A stretch of 64,000 bases of DNA, from the NCBI GenBank assembly GCA_037200005.1, contig JBBCGY010000002.1, positions 186,001 through 250,000 on the forward strand. The letters run 5' to 3'. The translations under genes were made by a program, and so were the position numbers. Positions 29,180-38,113 of this stretch are shown here, in pieces (within the stretch, counting starts at the first letter, position 1; each line of letters opens with the position of its first letter). The notes beneath the pieces are model-generated. The model searched no databases. It saw nothing but the letters and a program-made list of their open reading frames with translations, and was not told the origin of the DNA. The DNA comes from Alphaproteobacteria bacterium. Lineage in GTDB: Bacteria; Pseudomonadota; Alphaproteobacteria; UBA9219; RFNS01.

Positions 29180-30188
29180 CTACTGCGCCGCGCCCTTCCC
29201 GTCCGGCAGCAAGGCGGCGAGCGGGACAAGGCGGAATCCCCTGCCCTGCAGCGCCGCCAGCCAGGCCGTTAGAACTTTCAAAGTAGAAGGATGCGGATGC
29301 CCGATGGCAATCGCCGACCCATGCTGTTTGGCGACGGCCTCGGCCCGGGCAAGCTCGCGCTGAACCTCGGCTTCCGTGACCGTGTCATCGAGAAAAATGT
29401 CCCGCGCCAGCGCCGGCACGCCGGCTGCCGAAGCGGCCTCGACCGCGACCGAATGCGGCGATGTCTTGGAATCGAGGAAAAACAGATGCCGCGCCTTGAC
29501 TTCCCGCATCACCGGCGCGAGCTTTTCTCCATTCGCGGTTAAAGCGGCTGCCCATATGGTTATTGACGCCGATCGCTTCCGGTATGGCTTCGAAAGCTTT
29601 GCGCACCCGCGCGGCGATTTCATCTTCCTTGAGATCGACGGTGAGAGCGCCCGGCCCCGGATCGTCATGGCCGACGGGCTGCATCGGCATATGCAGCAAT
29701 AATTCGTGCCCTTGCGCCCTCGCCGCCCCGGCCAGCGCCGTCGCATGCTCGCCATAAGGCAGAAAGCTCAGCGTCACGGCGGCGGGCAACGCGATCGCCG
29801 CTTTAGTCGCGCGCTCGTTCAAGCCCAGATCGTCGATCACGACGGCGATGCGCGGCAATTGGCCGGGCGCAAGCTCGCTGCGCTTTTCGCGCTGCTGCGG
29901 GGATATTTTCTGTGGCTGGTCGACTTCCGGCACGGAAGGCTGCGATGGCGCGAAAGGAACCCAGGAGCGCGAGGAATCGCCCGCCGGTGAAGCCGCAGGC
30001 TTATCCGTCATGGACTCATCGATCTCATCCACATCGTCATAATCGGCATGGGGTTTCGTCACGACGCGCGGAGGCAGAACCCGGGCGTGATTGGTCGGAA
30101 GAAACCAGTAAAGGAGGAATCCCACGAATATGCAGGTCAGGACAAGACCCGGATCGATTCCTTTAGGCCAGTTAGACATGGGGCGCAT
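29180..30188 (-). pseudogene. Divergent polysaccharide deacetylase (YibQ-like), broken by a +1 frameshift
   Basis: The N-terminal part (from 30188, or ATG 30179) has a membrane anchor (LVLTCIFVGFLLYWFLP), a proline-rich linker, and the catalytic-like strands IAVVIDDLGLNE, ELLLHMPMQP and GVNNHMGSRF. The expected continuation, LTANGEKLAPVM, FLDSKTSPHSV and the late AIAIGHPHPSTL motif, is present only in the next frame. One surplus base in the run at 29539-29543 accounts for it. Corrected length is about 335 residues, normal for the family. The function is unproven; it resembles metal-dependent carbohydrate esterases without clear activity. It is convergent with the ppiD-like gene. Confidence 0.8.
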
Positions 30189-30262
30189 CCATCATGATGA
30201 CGAAATAGACTGCTCAGACGATAATCGTTAGATTGTTTAGGTTCAACGTGTAAACCCTTCCC

Positions 30263-31276
30263 ATGAACTTTCACGACTATCTCATCCAGGCAAAGAACGG
30301 CTCTCTTCCGATGGCGGCAGCGGAAGCGGCTTTTGACGCCATATTGGACGGCCAGGCGGAAGCCGCCGATATAGGCCGATTCCTGATCATGCTGGCCGAA
30401 CGCGGCGAAAGTGCTGGCGAACTTGTCGGTTTGGCGCGTTCGTTGCGCCGCCATGCCGCGTCGTTCGCCGTGCCGGGAGAAACCATCGATGTGTGCGGCA
30501 CGGGAGGCGATGGCGGCCAGACGCCGAATATCTCGACCGCCGTGGGCTTCGTGGTGGCGGGATGCGGCGTGCCGGTCGCCAAGCACGGCAATCGCGCCGT
30601 ATCGAGCCGGTCGGGTTCGGCGGACGTGCTGGAAGCCCTGGGCGTCAAAATCGATGCCGCGCCCGAACTGTCGCGCCGCGCCTTGCTGGAAACCAATATA
30701 TGCTTTCTGTTCGCTCCTTTTTATCATCCGGCCATGCGCCACGTTTCGGCGGTACGGCGCGAGCTTGGCCGCCGGACGATCTTCAATCTCGCCGGACCTC
30801 TTGCCAACCCGGCTAGCCCCCGGCGGCAATTGATCGGAGTTTATAGCCGCGACTGGCTCCGGCCGATGGCCGAAACATTGCATCTGCTCGGCAGCGGCCG
30901 GGCCTGGATCGTCCATGGCCGCGACGGGCTTGACGAAATCAGCACGATGGCGCTAACCGAGGGTGTCGATATGAATGGCGGCGAGATGACTTCCTTCACC
31001 ATCGATCCCGCCGAATATGGCTTGCAGCTTAACGAACCGGAGCAATTGAAGGGCGGCGATGCCGCCGTCAATGCGGCAACAATCATGAAATTTTTGCAGG
31101 GAACGCCTGGCGTTTTTCACGACATCGTGGTAGTCAATGCCGCTGCCGCGCTGGTCATTGCCGGACGCGCCGCCAATATGCGCGAAGGCATAGCGGCGGC
31201 AAAAGATTCCGTTGCCGATGGCCGCGCCCGCGCGGCGCTTGAGGCGCTTGTGGCGATTACGAACGAGAAGCCGTAA
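30263..31276 (+). CDS. trpD: Anthranilate phosphoribosyltransferase
   Basis: Second step of tryptophan synthesis: transfers phosphoribosyl to anthranilate. The 337 residues show the PRPP loop DVCGTGGDGGQTPNIST, KHGNRAVSSRSGSADVLEALG, and FLFAPFYHPAMRHV. The C-terminal GRAWIVHGRDGLDEIS block is also present. trpC starts at its last base (TAATG at 31274-31278). trpE and trpG are not in this window, so the first step is encoded elsewhere. Confidence 0.97.
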   Translation: MNFHDYLIQAKNGSLPMAAAEAAFDAILDGQAEAADIGRFLIMLAERGESAGELVGLARSLRRHAASFAVPGETIDVCGTGGDGGQTPNISTAVGFVVAGCGVPVAKHGNRAVSSRSGSADVLEALGVKIDAAPELSRRALLETNICFLFAPFYHPAMRHVSAVRRELGRRTIFNLAGPLANPASPRRQLIGVYSRDWLRPMAETLHLLGSGRAWIVHGRDGLDEISTMALTEGVDMNGGEMTSFTIDPAEYGLQLNEPEQLKGGDAAVNAATIMKFLQGTPGVFHDIVVVNAAAALVIAGRAANMREGIAAAKDSVADGRARAALEALVAITNEKP

Positions 31277-32067
31277 TGTCCGATTTATTACAGGAAATAT
31301 CCACCGTCAAACGCGAGCATGTCGCCGCCTGCAAGCGCGCGGTGCCTCTATCCATGGTCGAGGCGATCATCGCCAGAATGCCTCCGACCCGGGGTTTTGC
31401 CGCAGCGCTTACCGATAAGATTAAGCATGATCAATTCGGCCTGATCGCCGAAATGAAACGCGCCTCGCCGTCGGCGGGGCCGATAAGGCCGGATTTCGAT
31501 CCGGCCGCCATTGCTTTGGCCTATAAGGAAGGCGGTGCGGCCTGTCTTTCAGTCTTGACCGACCGGCCTTATTTTCAGGGACGCGACGAGGATATCTCCG
31601 CCGCCTCGGACGCGGGACTGCCAATCTTGCGCAAGGATTTCATCATCGATCCCTATCAGATCGCCGAGACCAGGGCGCTCGGCGGCGATTGCGTGCTTCT
31701 CATCATGGCGGCGCTGACGGATAAGCATGCGCTGGAATTGCACGATGCCGCCATTCATTACGGCCTGGATATATTGATCGAAGTGCATGACCGGGAAGAG
31801 CTCGACCGCGCCCTGCCGCTGCTTTCCGGAATCATCGGCATCAACAACCGGAATTTGAAGAATCTGGAGATCCATCTCGGCACGACGCGCGCGCTCGCGC
31901 CGCTCGTTCCTCCAGGCCGCCTGATCGTCAGCGAAAGCGGCCTGCGCGGCCATGACGACCTGATGGATATGGCGGAATACGGCGCCAAATGCTTCCTGAT
32001 CGGCGAGCATCTGCTCAAGCAGCCCGATTTGGTCGCGGCGACGCGAAGCATTTTGGGCAACCGTTAA
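31276..32067 (+). CDS. trpC: Indole-3-glycerol-phosphate synthase
   Basis: Closes the indole ring in tryptophan synthesis. The 263 residues form a TIM barrel with GLIAEMKRASPSAGPIRPDF carrying the catalytic Lys, LSVLTDRPYFQG, ILRKDFIIDPYQI with a second Lys, the INNRNLKNLEI strand, and VSESGLRG. The start overlaps the trpD stop by one base, implying coupling. The moaC gene that often follows in related genomes is replaced by an orphan gene. Confidence 0.97.
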   Translation: MSDLLQEISTVKREHVAACKRAVPLSMVEAIIARMPPTRGFAAALTDKIKHDQFGLIAEMKRASPSAGPIRPDFDPAAIALAYKEGGAACLSVLTDRPYFQGRDEDISAASDAGLPILRKDFIIDPYQIAETRALGGDCVLLIMAALTDKHALELHDAAIHYGLDILIEVHDREELDRALPLLSGIIGINNRNLKNLEIHLGTTRALAPLVPPGRLIVSESGLRGHDDLMDMAEYGAKCFLIGEHLLKQPDLVAATRSILGNR

Positions 32068-32199
32068 CTAAATTATTGTCCTTGCCGATCTCGGGTTTAC
32101 CCATTAAAAGACGGCAACAAGTTGCCAATATTGAGTGGATAACGCTGTTTTTGGCCGCATGTTACGGAACCGCACACACCGATTGGGATTATAAAGCTC

Positions 32200-32769
32200 A
32201 TGACATGGATTGCCGATATTGCTCCCATTCAGCCCACATTGATTCAGCAGCAATTGATGCGTGCTCCGGAGCAGACGCCGGGAACGCCGAAGGTTTATTA
32301 CGACGAGGGCCAAGCGTTCATGTATATCGGCGCGCGCGAAGGCAGGCCGAAGCTTGGCAGCAGCGATACGAGCCATGTTGGCATTTATCGTTCGGCAGAG
32401 GGTCCATGCAGCCATAAGCCCGTCCCCAGGCTCGCCAGCGCCATCGTGAACGTCCTAGTTCTTCAAGGCGTGGAACAAGACGCTGCGCGGGCTGCCGTCG
32501 AAGCCATTAAGGATCATGACGAAGTGCGCGCCTTCGTGGGCGGAAAATGGAATAATCAAATTACCCAATTTTCAGACAGCACGCTGGAATTCGTGACCAG
32601 AATGGCCATGAACGAAGTCTTCGACACTTCCAATCCATCTCCTGATGTCAGATTAAATCTTCTTCATATTTTCACGGTAGCCGATAATTCGGCTTTCGCG
32701 CCGGAACCTGTAAGCCCCGCCGCCGGCATCGGCAGGAGAAACCCGCTGCTGGTTCTGTCTAACAGCTAG
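32200..32769 (+). CDS. Unrecognised 189-residue protein after trpC
   Basis: No family is recognised. The product appears soluble, with no signal peptide or membrane segment. A polar N-terminal part with VYYDEGQAFMYIGAREG gives way to a helical middle (AIVNVLVLQGVEQDAARAA) and a Pro-rich end. It starts 132 bases after trpC and is convergent with pntB. No strong ribosome binding site is seen before ATG 32200, so the start is uncertain. It occupies a slot where moaC is often found. Confidence 0.5.
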   Translation: MTWIADIAPIQPTLIQQQLMRAPEQTPGTPKVYYDEGQAFMYIGAREGRPKLGSSDTSHVGIYRSAEGPCSHKPVPRLASAIVNVLVLQGVEQDAARAAVEAIKDHDEVRAFVGGKWNNQITQFSDSTLEFVTRMAMNEVFDTSNPSPDVRLNLLHIFTVADNSAFAPEPVSPAAGIGRRNPLLVLSNS

Positions 32770-32784
32770 CATGCGGCCTGGGGC

Positions 32785-34182
32785 TTAATGTTCCAGCGCC
32801 TTGACGATCTGCTCGCACATCTTCTTGGCGTCGCCGAACAGCATCATCGTATTGTCGCGATAGAATAGCTCGTTCTCGACGCCCGCATAGCCCGACGCCA
32901 TCGACCGCTTGATGAACAGGACGGTTCTCGCCTTCTCCACGTCCAGGATCGGCATGCCGTAGATCGGCGATTTCGGATCGGTCTTCGCGGCGGGATTGGT
33001 CACGTCGTTGGCGCCGATGACGAAAGCCACGTCAGTCATGCCGAAATCGCGGTTGATTTCCTCAAGCTCCAGCACATCCTCATACGGCACGTTGGCTTCG
33101 GCCAGCAGCACGTTCATATGCCCCGGCATGCGGCCCGCCACCGGATGGATGGCGTAGCGCACCTGCACGCCTTCTTTCTTGAGATAGTCGGCCATTTCGC
33201 GCAAAGCATGCTGGGCTTGCGCGACGGCCATGCCGTACCCGGGAACGATAATCACGCTGGAAGCGTTCTTGAGGACGAAGGCCGCGTCTTCCGCCGAACC
33301 GGTCTTGACGTTGCGGTCGCCAACCGGGCCGCCTGCCGCCGCCGCGCCGGAATCGCCGCCGAAGCCGCCGAGAATGACGTTAAAGATTGAACGGTTCATG
33401 CCCTTGCACATGATGTAGCTCAGGATCGCGCCCGAAGCGCCCACCAGCGCGCCGGTGATGATCAGCAGGTTGTTTTGCAGCGTGAAGCCGATGCCCGCCG
33501 CCGCCCACCCCGAATAGCTGTTCAGCATCGAGATGACGACCGGCATATCCGCGCCGCCGATAGGCAGGATGAGCAGGAACCCAAGAGCCAGCGTCACCGC
33601 GATGATCAGGGCGAAGGCAAGGCCGGATTCGCTAAGCATCAGCCACAGGATCAGGAAGACGGCGAAAATGCCGAGAAGAAGATTGACCTGGTGCTGAAAC
33701 GGAAAGCGCAGCGGCTTGCCGGAAAGCAGCCCCTGCAGCTTGGCGAAGGCGACGATGGAGCCGGTGAAAGTGATCGCGCCGATGGCGACGCCCAGGCCCA
33801 TTTCGACCAGGCTGCCGGTACGGATATGGCCGCCCTCGGCGATGCCGTAATCGTCAGGCGAAAGATAGGCCGCGGATGCCACCAGAACCGCCGCAAGGCC
33901 GACCAGCGAATGGAATCCGGCCACCAGCTGCGGCAAAGCCGTCATCGGGATTTTCTTGGCGATATACGCGCCTATGCCGCCGCCGACGGCAATCGCGGCC
34001 AGGACGACGATCCAGGCGGGCGCGGCGACGAACTGCAGCATGGTCGTGACCACGGCCAGCCCCATGCCGGCGATGCCGAACATATTGCCCTGACGCGCCG
34101 TGTCCGGCGACGAAAGCCCGCGCAGCGCCATGATGAAGCATATGGCGGAAACGAGGTAGGCGAAGGCGACCAAACCGGACAT
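32785..34182 (-). CDS. pntB: NAD(P) transhydrogenase subunit beta
   Basis: Membrane and NADP-binding part of the proton-translocating transhydrogenase that reduces NADP+ with NADH. I start at ATG 34182 (465 residues, MSGLVAFAYLVS); upstream codons belong to the gap. The first 260 residues hold about eight membrane helices. The NADP domain III starts near SVIIVPGYGMAVAQAQH, contains YAIHPVAGRMPGHMNVLLAEANVPY and FVIGANDVTNPAA, and ends with KRSMASGYAGVENELFY. It is the last gene of a leftward pnt cluster. Confidence 0.96.
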   Translation of the reverse strand: MSGLVAFAYLVSAICFIMALRGLSSPDTARQGNMFGIAGMGLAVVTTMLQFVAAPAWIVVLAAIAVGGGIGAYIAKKIPMTALPQLVAGFHSLVGLAAVLVASAAYLSPDDYGIAEGGHIRTGSLVEMGLGVAIGAITFTGSIVAFAKLQGLLSGKPLRFPFQHQVNLLLGIFAVFLILWLMLSESGLAFALIIAVTLALGFLLILPIGGADMPVVISMLNSYSGWAAAGIGFTLQNNLLIITGALVGASGAILSYIMCKGMNRSIFNVILGGFGGDSGAAAAGGPVGDRNVKTGSAEDAAFVLKNASSVIIVPGYGMAVAQAQHALREMADYLKKEGVQVRYAIHPVAGRMPGHMNVLLAEANVPYEDVLELEEINRDFGMTDVAFVIGANDVTNPAAKTDPKSPIYGMPILDVEKARTVLFIKRSMASGYAGVENELFYRDNTMMLFGDAKKMCEQIVKALEH

Positions 34183-34201
34183 TAGATATTCCCCCTGCGA
34201 C

Positions 34202-34621
34202 CTATTTCGATTTTTTCTTGTACATTTGCAGCATGCGCTGCGTGACGATAAATCCGCCGAAAATATTGACCGACGCGAGAACGATTCCCGCAAGCCCCAG
34301 CCAGCTCGACGCCGTGATTTTTTCCGATCCCGCCGCGATCAGCGCGCCGACGATGATGACCGACGATACCGCGTTCGTGACCGCCATGAGCGGCGAATGC
34401 AAGGCCGGGGTCACGCGCCATACGACATAATAGCCCACGAAGCAGGCGAGTACGAACACCGTGAGGCCGAGGATAAAGAAGTCTCCGTGTCCGCCGCCGC
34501 TGCTGCCGACCTGCGCCACCAGATCGTGCGACCGCTCCGCGAGCGCCCTGGAGAATTTGGCCAGTTGCTCCTGCTCTTCGGCTAATCTTTGGACGTCATT
34601 GACGTAATTTTCGATGGTCAT
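34202..34621 (-). CDS. pntAB: NAD(P) transhydrogenase subunit alpha, membrane part (PntA2)
   Basis: Supplies the alpha-side membrane helices of the split transhydrogenase. The 139 residues have a polar, Glu-rich N-terminal stretch of about 45 residues, then three to four helices including FILGLTVFVLACFVGYYVVW and the family block VTPALHSPLMAVTNAVSS, and the GGFIVTQRMLQMYKKK end. It is 20 bases from pntB. The separate soluble alpha part (PntA1) lies upstream beyond a small inserted gene. Confidence 0.93.
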   Translation of the reverse strand: MTIENYVNDVQRLAEEQEQLAKFSRALAERSHDLVAQVGSSGGGHGDFFILGLTVFVLACFVGYYVVWRVTPALHSPLMAVTNAVSSVIIVGALIAAGSEKITASSWLGLAGIVLASVNIFGGFIVTQRMLQMYKKKSK

Positions 34622-34641
34622 CTTGACACTCCTTGGCGCGC

Positions 34642-34989
34642 TTATTCTGCTTTCGAGCCGTCAGCGGCATTGGGAACGGTGGGGGGAACAGTTGGCTCAA
34701 CCGGAACTACGGGGACTGCATTCGGAACCGTCCCGGATGGAAGGGTGGCAACCGCTTCCTTGGGCGCGCCCATACGATAAAGCCGCTGGAGCAAATGGTT
34801 TTCCACGCTGCGCATGTTATCCAGGCGGGATTCCGCCGTCTCGACGCGTGCCTGCAGCGCGGCCATTTGTATCTGGCTATCCAAAAAAGAAAACGTGAAT
34901 AACAGGAGGGCCGCCGCGCAGCCTATAACCGTGATGGCCAGACTTGTCACCCATTGGCCAAGTTTTTTTTCAGTTTTGTTATCCAGCAT
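34642..34989 (-). CDS. Small membrane protein with coiled coil inserted in the pnt cluster
   Basis: Unknown function. The 115-residue product has a cytoplasmic MLDNKTEKKLGQ, one membrane helix at about 15-35 (SLAITVIGCAAALLLFTFS), a coiled-coil-like stretch (QIQMAALQARVETAESRLDN), and a Pro/Val-rich tail (PVVPVEPTVPPTVP). It sits between the two alpha parts of the transhydrogenase, 10 bases after one and 21 before the other, so it is probably co-transcribed with them. A role as a stabiliser of the complex is only a guess from position. Confidence 0.65.
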   Translation of the reverse strand: MLDNKTEKKLGQWVTSLAITVIGCAAALLLFTFSFLDSQIQMAALQARVETAESRLDNMRSVENHLLQRLYRMGAPKEAVATLPSGTVPNAVPVVPVEPTVPPTVPNAADGSKAE

Positions 34990-34998
34990 ACGGGCCTC

Positions 34999-36138
34999 CT
35001 ACGAAAACTGCGGATGCACGACGCGCCCGTCATGCGTGAGCAGCATTGCTTTGACGATTTCGTCTTCGGGATTGAGTTTCAGGCTGCCGCTTTCCTTGTC
35101 ATGATAGGCGGCGATGAAGTTGTAGATATTGCGCGCGTACAGCGCGGAGGCATCGACCGGGATGCGGCTCGGCACATTACGATGGCCGACGATCTTGACG
35201 CCGGAAACATCGACAATTTCGCCGGGCTTGCTGAGCGCGCAATTGCCCCCCTGCTCGACCGCGAGATCGACGATCACCGAACCGGGCTTCATGCTGCGCG
35301 CCATCGGCTCGGAAACCAGCAAAGGCGCGGGACGTCCGGGAATCAGCGCCGTACAGATGACGACATCCTGCTTCTTGATGGTTTCGGCGATGAGCGCGGC
35401 CTGCTTTTGCTTAAAGTCATCGCTCATTTCCTTGGCGTAACCGCCTGAAGTCTCGGCTTGTTTGAGCTCTTCGCTTTCGGCCACGACAAAAGTCGCGCCC
35501 AGGCTTTCCACTTGCTCCTTGGCGGCGAGACGGACATCGGTCGCCGAAACGATGGCGCCCAGCCGTTTAGCGGTGGCAATCGCCTGCAATCCGGCGACAC
35601 CGGCGCCCATCACCATGACGCGCGCCGGAGGAATGGTTCCCGCCGCCGTCATCATCATCGGAAAGGCGCGTCCGAATTCCGCCGCGGCGTCCAGCACCGC
35701 CTTGTAACCCGCGAGATTGGATTGCGAGGACAGCACGTCCATGCTTTGCGCCCGCGTGATACGCGGCACCAGCTCCATGGCGAGCGCCGACACGCCGCGC
35801 TGGGCATAGAGCGGCAATTCCGCCTTGGCGGCATGGGGATTGAGCATGGCGATCAGGATCGCGCCCTGTTTCAGCCCGGCGATCTCGTCCACCCCCTCGG
35901 TCGAGGTCATCGGCCTTTGCACTTTCAGCACGATATCGGCATCCGCGGCGGCCGTCGCGCCATCGCGGATCTGCGCGCCCACGTCTTTGTATGCCTGGTC
36001 GGGATAGGATGCTTCGGCGCCCGCGCCGGATTCGACGGCGACGGCATAGCCGAGTCCGATGAATTTCTTGACTGTTTCCGGCGTTGCCGCGACCCGGCAT
36101 TCAAAGGGGCGGCGCTCTTTAAGGACGGCGATTTTCAT
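34999..36138 (-). CDS. pntAA: NAD(P) transhydrogenase subunit alpha, soluble NAD-binding part (PntA1)
   Basis: Binds NAD(H) on the cytoplasmic face. The 379 residues start with MKIAVLKERRPFECRVAATP, typical of the AlaDH/PNT family. The Rossmann motif is VMVMGAGVAGLQAIATAKRL, followed by SATDVRLAAKEQVESLGA. The interface block GSVIVDLAVEQGGNC is also clear. Length fits the soluble alpha subunit of the three-gene (split) form common in Alphaproteobacteria. It is the first pnt gene, downstream of the ABC1 kinase. Confidence 0.95.
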   Translation of the reverse strand: MKIAVLKERRPFECRVAATPETVKKFIGLGYAVAVESGAGAEASYPDQAYKDVGAQIRDGATAAADADIVLKVQRPMTSTEGVDEIAGLKQGAILIAMLNPHAAKAELPLYAQRGVSALAMELVPRITRAQSMDVLSSQSNLAGYKAVLDAAAEFGRAFPMMMTAAGTIPPARVMVMGAGVAGLQAIATAKRLGAIVSATDVRLAAKEQVESLGATFVVAESEELKQAETSGGYAKEMSDDFKQKQAALIAETIKKQDVVICTALIPGRPAPLLVSEPMARSMKPGSVIVDLAVEQGGNCALSKPGEIVDVSGVKIVGHRNVPSRIPVDASALYARNIYNFIAAYHDKESGSLKLNPEDEIVKAMLLTHDGRVVHPQFS

Positions 36139-36225
36139 TGGCAGTACTGGCTCTGGGCTGACTCTGGAACAGAATCGATGATCGGGGAGTTGATACTGCC
36201 CCAGTTTAAACGGCTTGTGAAGCGG

Positions 36226-37569
36226 TTATGACGGCGACTTCAGGCCCTGCTTTTTCAGCAACTTGTCTTGGTTTCTCGTAAGCTTGCCCAGATCGAAATC
36301 CTCGGTCAGACCCCGGAACAGCCTGTACCAATTGACCGACGCATCAAGCCGCAAGAACACAGAACCAAGGCCGACGGCGGCGCGATCCATGAACACGAAT
36401 TCGCGCGGCACCGTCACGCCGCCAAGCTTGCGCAACTCATGATGCACCTTATGGGCGACTTCGCGGCCATAGAGGCCGGTATTGGTTTCGGCGATCTGGC
36501 GCGTGCGATCTTCCAAAATGGGCGCATAGACGAATTTCGCCCAGATATTGAGAATTTCGACCAGCGCCTTGGAAGGATTTTTGAATCCCCATGCTTCATA
36601 GGCCGATACCGCCTCGTCATGGCTGCCGTTCGCCAGCGCGTGATAGAGCCGGATCACGCCATCGACCAGGCTTGGCGGAAATATGCGGACGCAGCCGAAA
36701 TCGAGCAGATTGACGCCATTGTCCTTGCGGATGGTATAATTGCCCATATGCGGGTCGCCGTGAATGATCCCATAATGGTAGAAGGGCACATACCAGGCCT
36801 GGAACAAATGCGTGGCGATCGCGTTGCGGTCTTTCTGGCCGCGATCCAGGACGTCGGCAAAACGCATTCCGTCGAGCCGCGTCATGGTCAGCAGGCGCGC
36901 CGTCGACAGTTTATCGACGGTTTCCGGAACTTCCACGCCACCGATATCGTCCAGCATCGTCCGGTATAGCTTGATATGCTTGGCCTCAAGGCCGTAATCC
37001 AGTTCCTCGCGCAGACGGTCGGCGATTTCCTTTTGCACTTCGCCGGTCGAAACGGCGCGGTCGTAACGCTCGAAAATCGCCATCACGATTTTCAACTGCC
37101 GCAAATCCGCCGCGACCGCCGACGCCATGTCGGGATATTGCAGCTTGCAGACCACCTGCCGTCCGTCCGGAGTCTCGGCGGCATGCACCTGCCCAAGCGA
37201 AGCGGCGGCAAAGGCGGTGCGCGAGAAGCTCTTGAATTTCTTTTCCCAGTCCGGGCCAAGCTCCGCCGCCATGCGCCGCTTGACGAACGGCCAGCCCATC
37301 GACGGCGCGTCGGCCTGCAGCTGCGCCAGCTCGGCGGCATATTCCGCCGGCACCGCGTCGGGAATGGTGGCGAGCATCTGCGCCACTTTCATCATCGGCC
37401 CCTTAAGGCCGCCGAGCGCCGCGCGCAAATCAGCGGCGAGCTTCTTGCGTTCGGTCTTCACGCCGAGATATTTCTCGCCCGCAAGCCGCGCCCCTACCCC
37501 CGCCATGCTGGTCGTTACCTTGGCATAGCGTCTGACGCGCTTGGAGAGGGTGTTGTTTTCTTTGGGCAT
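36226..37569 (-). CDS. ABC1/UbiB-family atypical kinase
   Basis: Member of the ABC1 family of atypical kinases or ATPases, some of which support ubiquinone synthesis. The 447 residues show the Ala-rich loop FAAASLGQVHAAE, the lysine strand VCKLQYPD, and the HGDPHMGNY and LLDFGCVRIF metal and catalytic motifs. The KxGQ motif reads MMKVAQMLATIP, with Ala for Gly, a variant I recall as widespread in alphaproteobacterial members. No membrane helices appear at the C-terminus, unlike E. coli UbiB, so it may not be the canonical UbiB. It is 88 bases upstream of pntAA. Confidence 0.85.
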   Translation of the reverse strand: MPKENNTLSKRVRRYAKVTTSMAGVGARLAGEKYLGVKTERKKLAADLRAALGGLKGPMMKVAQMLATIPDAVPAEYAAELAQLQADAPSMGWPFVKRRMAAELGPDWEKKFKSFSRTAFAAASLGQVHAAETPDGRQVVCKLQYPDMASAVAADLRQLKIVMAIFERYDRAVSTGEVQKEIADRLREELDYGLEAKHIKLYRTMLDDIGGVEVPETVDKLSTARLLTMTRLDGMRFADVLDRGQKDRNAIATHLFQAWYVPFYHYGIIHGDPHMGNYTIRKDNGVNLLDFGCVRIFPPSLVDGVIRLYHALANGSHDEAVSAYEAWGFKNPSKALVEILNIWAKFVYAPILEDRTRQIAETNTGLYGREVAHKVHHELRKLGGVTVPREFVFMDRAAVGLGSVFLRLDASVNWYRLFRGLTEDFDLGKLTRNQDKLLKKQGLKSPS

Positions 37570-37708
37570 AGCGCAATAGTTAGAGCAGGTTTCGCATGGG
37601 AGCCAAACCCAATTTTATGCGCAATGGGAGGCGCGCCCGGAAAGCATCGAAAAATCGCGACTCCCGCCTCCTGTTTTGAAAAATTGAGTTTTGTCGATTT
37701 ACGGCAAC

Positions 37709-37743
37709 AAAAAATCCGCCAAGATGCATAATCCGGCGGATTT
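37709..37743 (-). terminator. Rho-independent terminator after the toxin-antitoxin pair
   Basis: On the minus strand AAATCCGCC (37743-37735) pairs exactly with GGCGGATTT (37720-37712) around a 14-base loop and runs directly into six T residues (37714-37709). It lies about 70 bases after the antitoxin stop. The remaining bases 37570-37811 hold nothing else I can support. Confidence 0.75.
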
Positions 37744-37811
37744 CGGGCGCGAAGACCCCTGGGATGGTCAATAGCATGATCGCCGGATAAAATCAAGGGA
37801 AATTTCCCAAA

Positions 37812-38111
37812 TCATTGCGCCTTAACCGACAATTTCAATCCCAGCGCCTGCATGACGCGCATGACGGTGCCGAATTCCGGGTTGCCGTCCGCGCTCAATG
37901 CCTTGTAAAGGCTTTCGCGGGACAGGCCGGATTGCTTCGCGACTTTCGACATGCCGCGCGCGCGCGCAATGGTGCCAAGCGCCTGCGCGATAAAAGCCGG
38001 ATCGTCCGTTTCCAATGCCTCTTCCATGTAGGCGTTGATTGCCTCATCGCTGTCGAGATATTCAGCGGAGTCATACGGCGTTGTTTTCGATTTCGATATT
38101 TTTTTAGTCAT
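37812..38111 (-). CDS. Addiction module antidote protein (HI1420 type)
   Basis: DNA-binding antitoxin of a type II pair. The 99 residues have a lead region with AEYLDSDEAINAYMEEALET, typical of the HI1420 family, followed by a helix-turn-helix (MSKVAKQSGLSRESLYKALS) and the closing NPEFGTVMRVMQALGLKL. It starts two bases after the toxin. A clear terminator follows it, which marks the pair as a self-contained two-gene unit. Confidence 0.88.
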   Translation of the reverse strand: MTKKISKSKTTPYDSAEYLDSDEAINAYMEEALETDDPAFIAQALGTIARARGMSKVAKQSGLSRESLYKALSADGNPEFGTVMRVMQALGLKLSVKAQ

Positions 38112-38113
38112 GT

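Noticed and set aside
31989-32417. 142-residue open frame across the trpC end
   Set aside because: It overlaps both trpC and the next gene in a different frame and has no start signal.
34999-36138. Alanine dehydrogenase as an alternative call for pntAA
   Set aside because: The gene lies in a pnt cluster with the membrane subunits, and its DVR and VDLAVEQGGNC blocks match the transhydrogenase alpha subunit.
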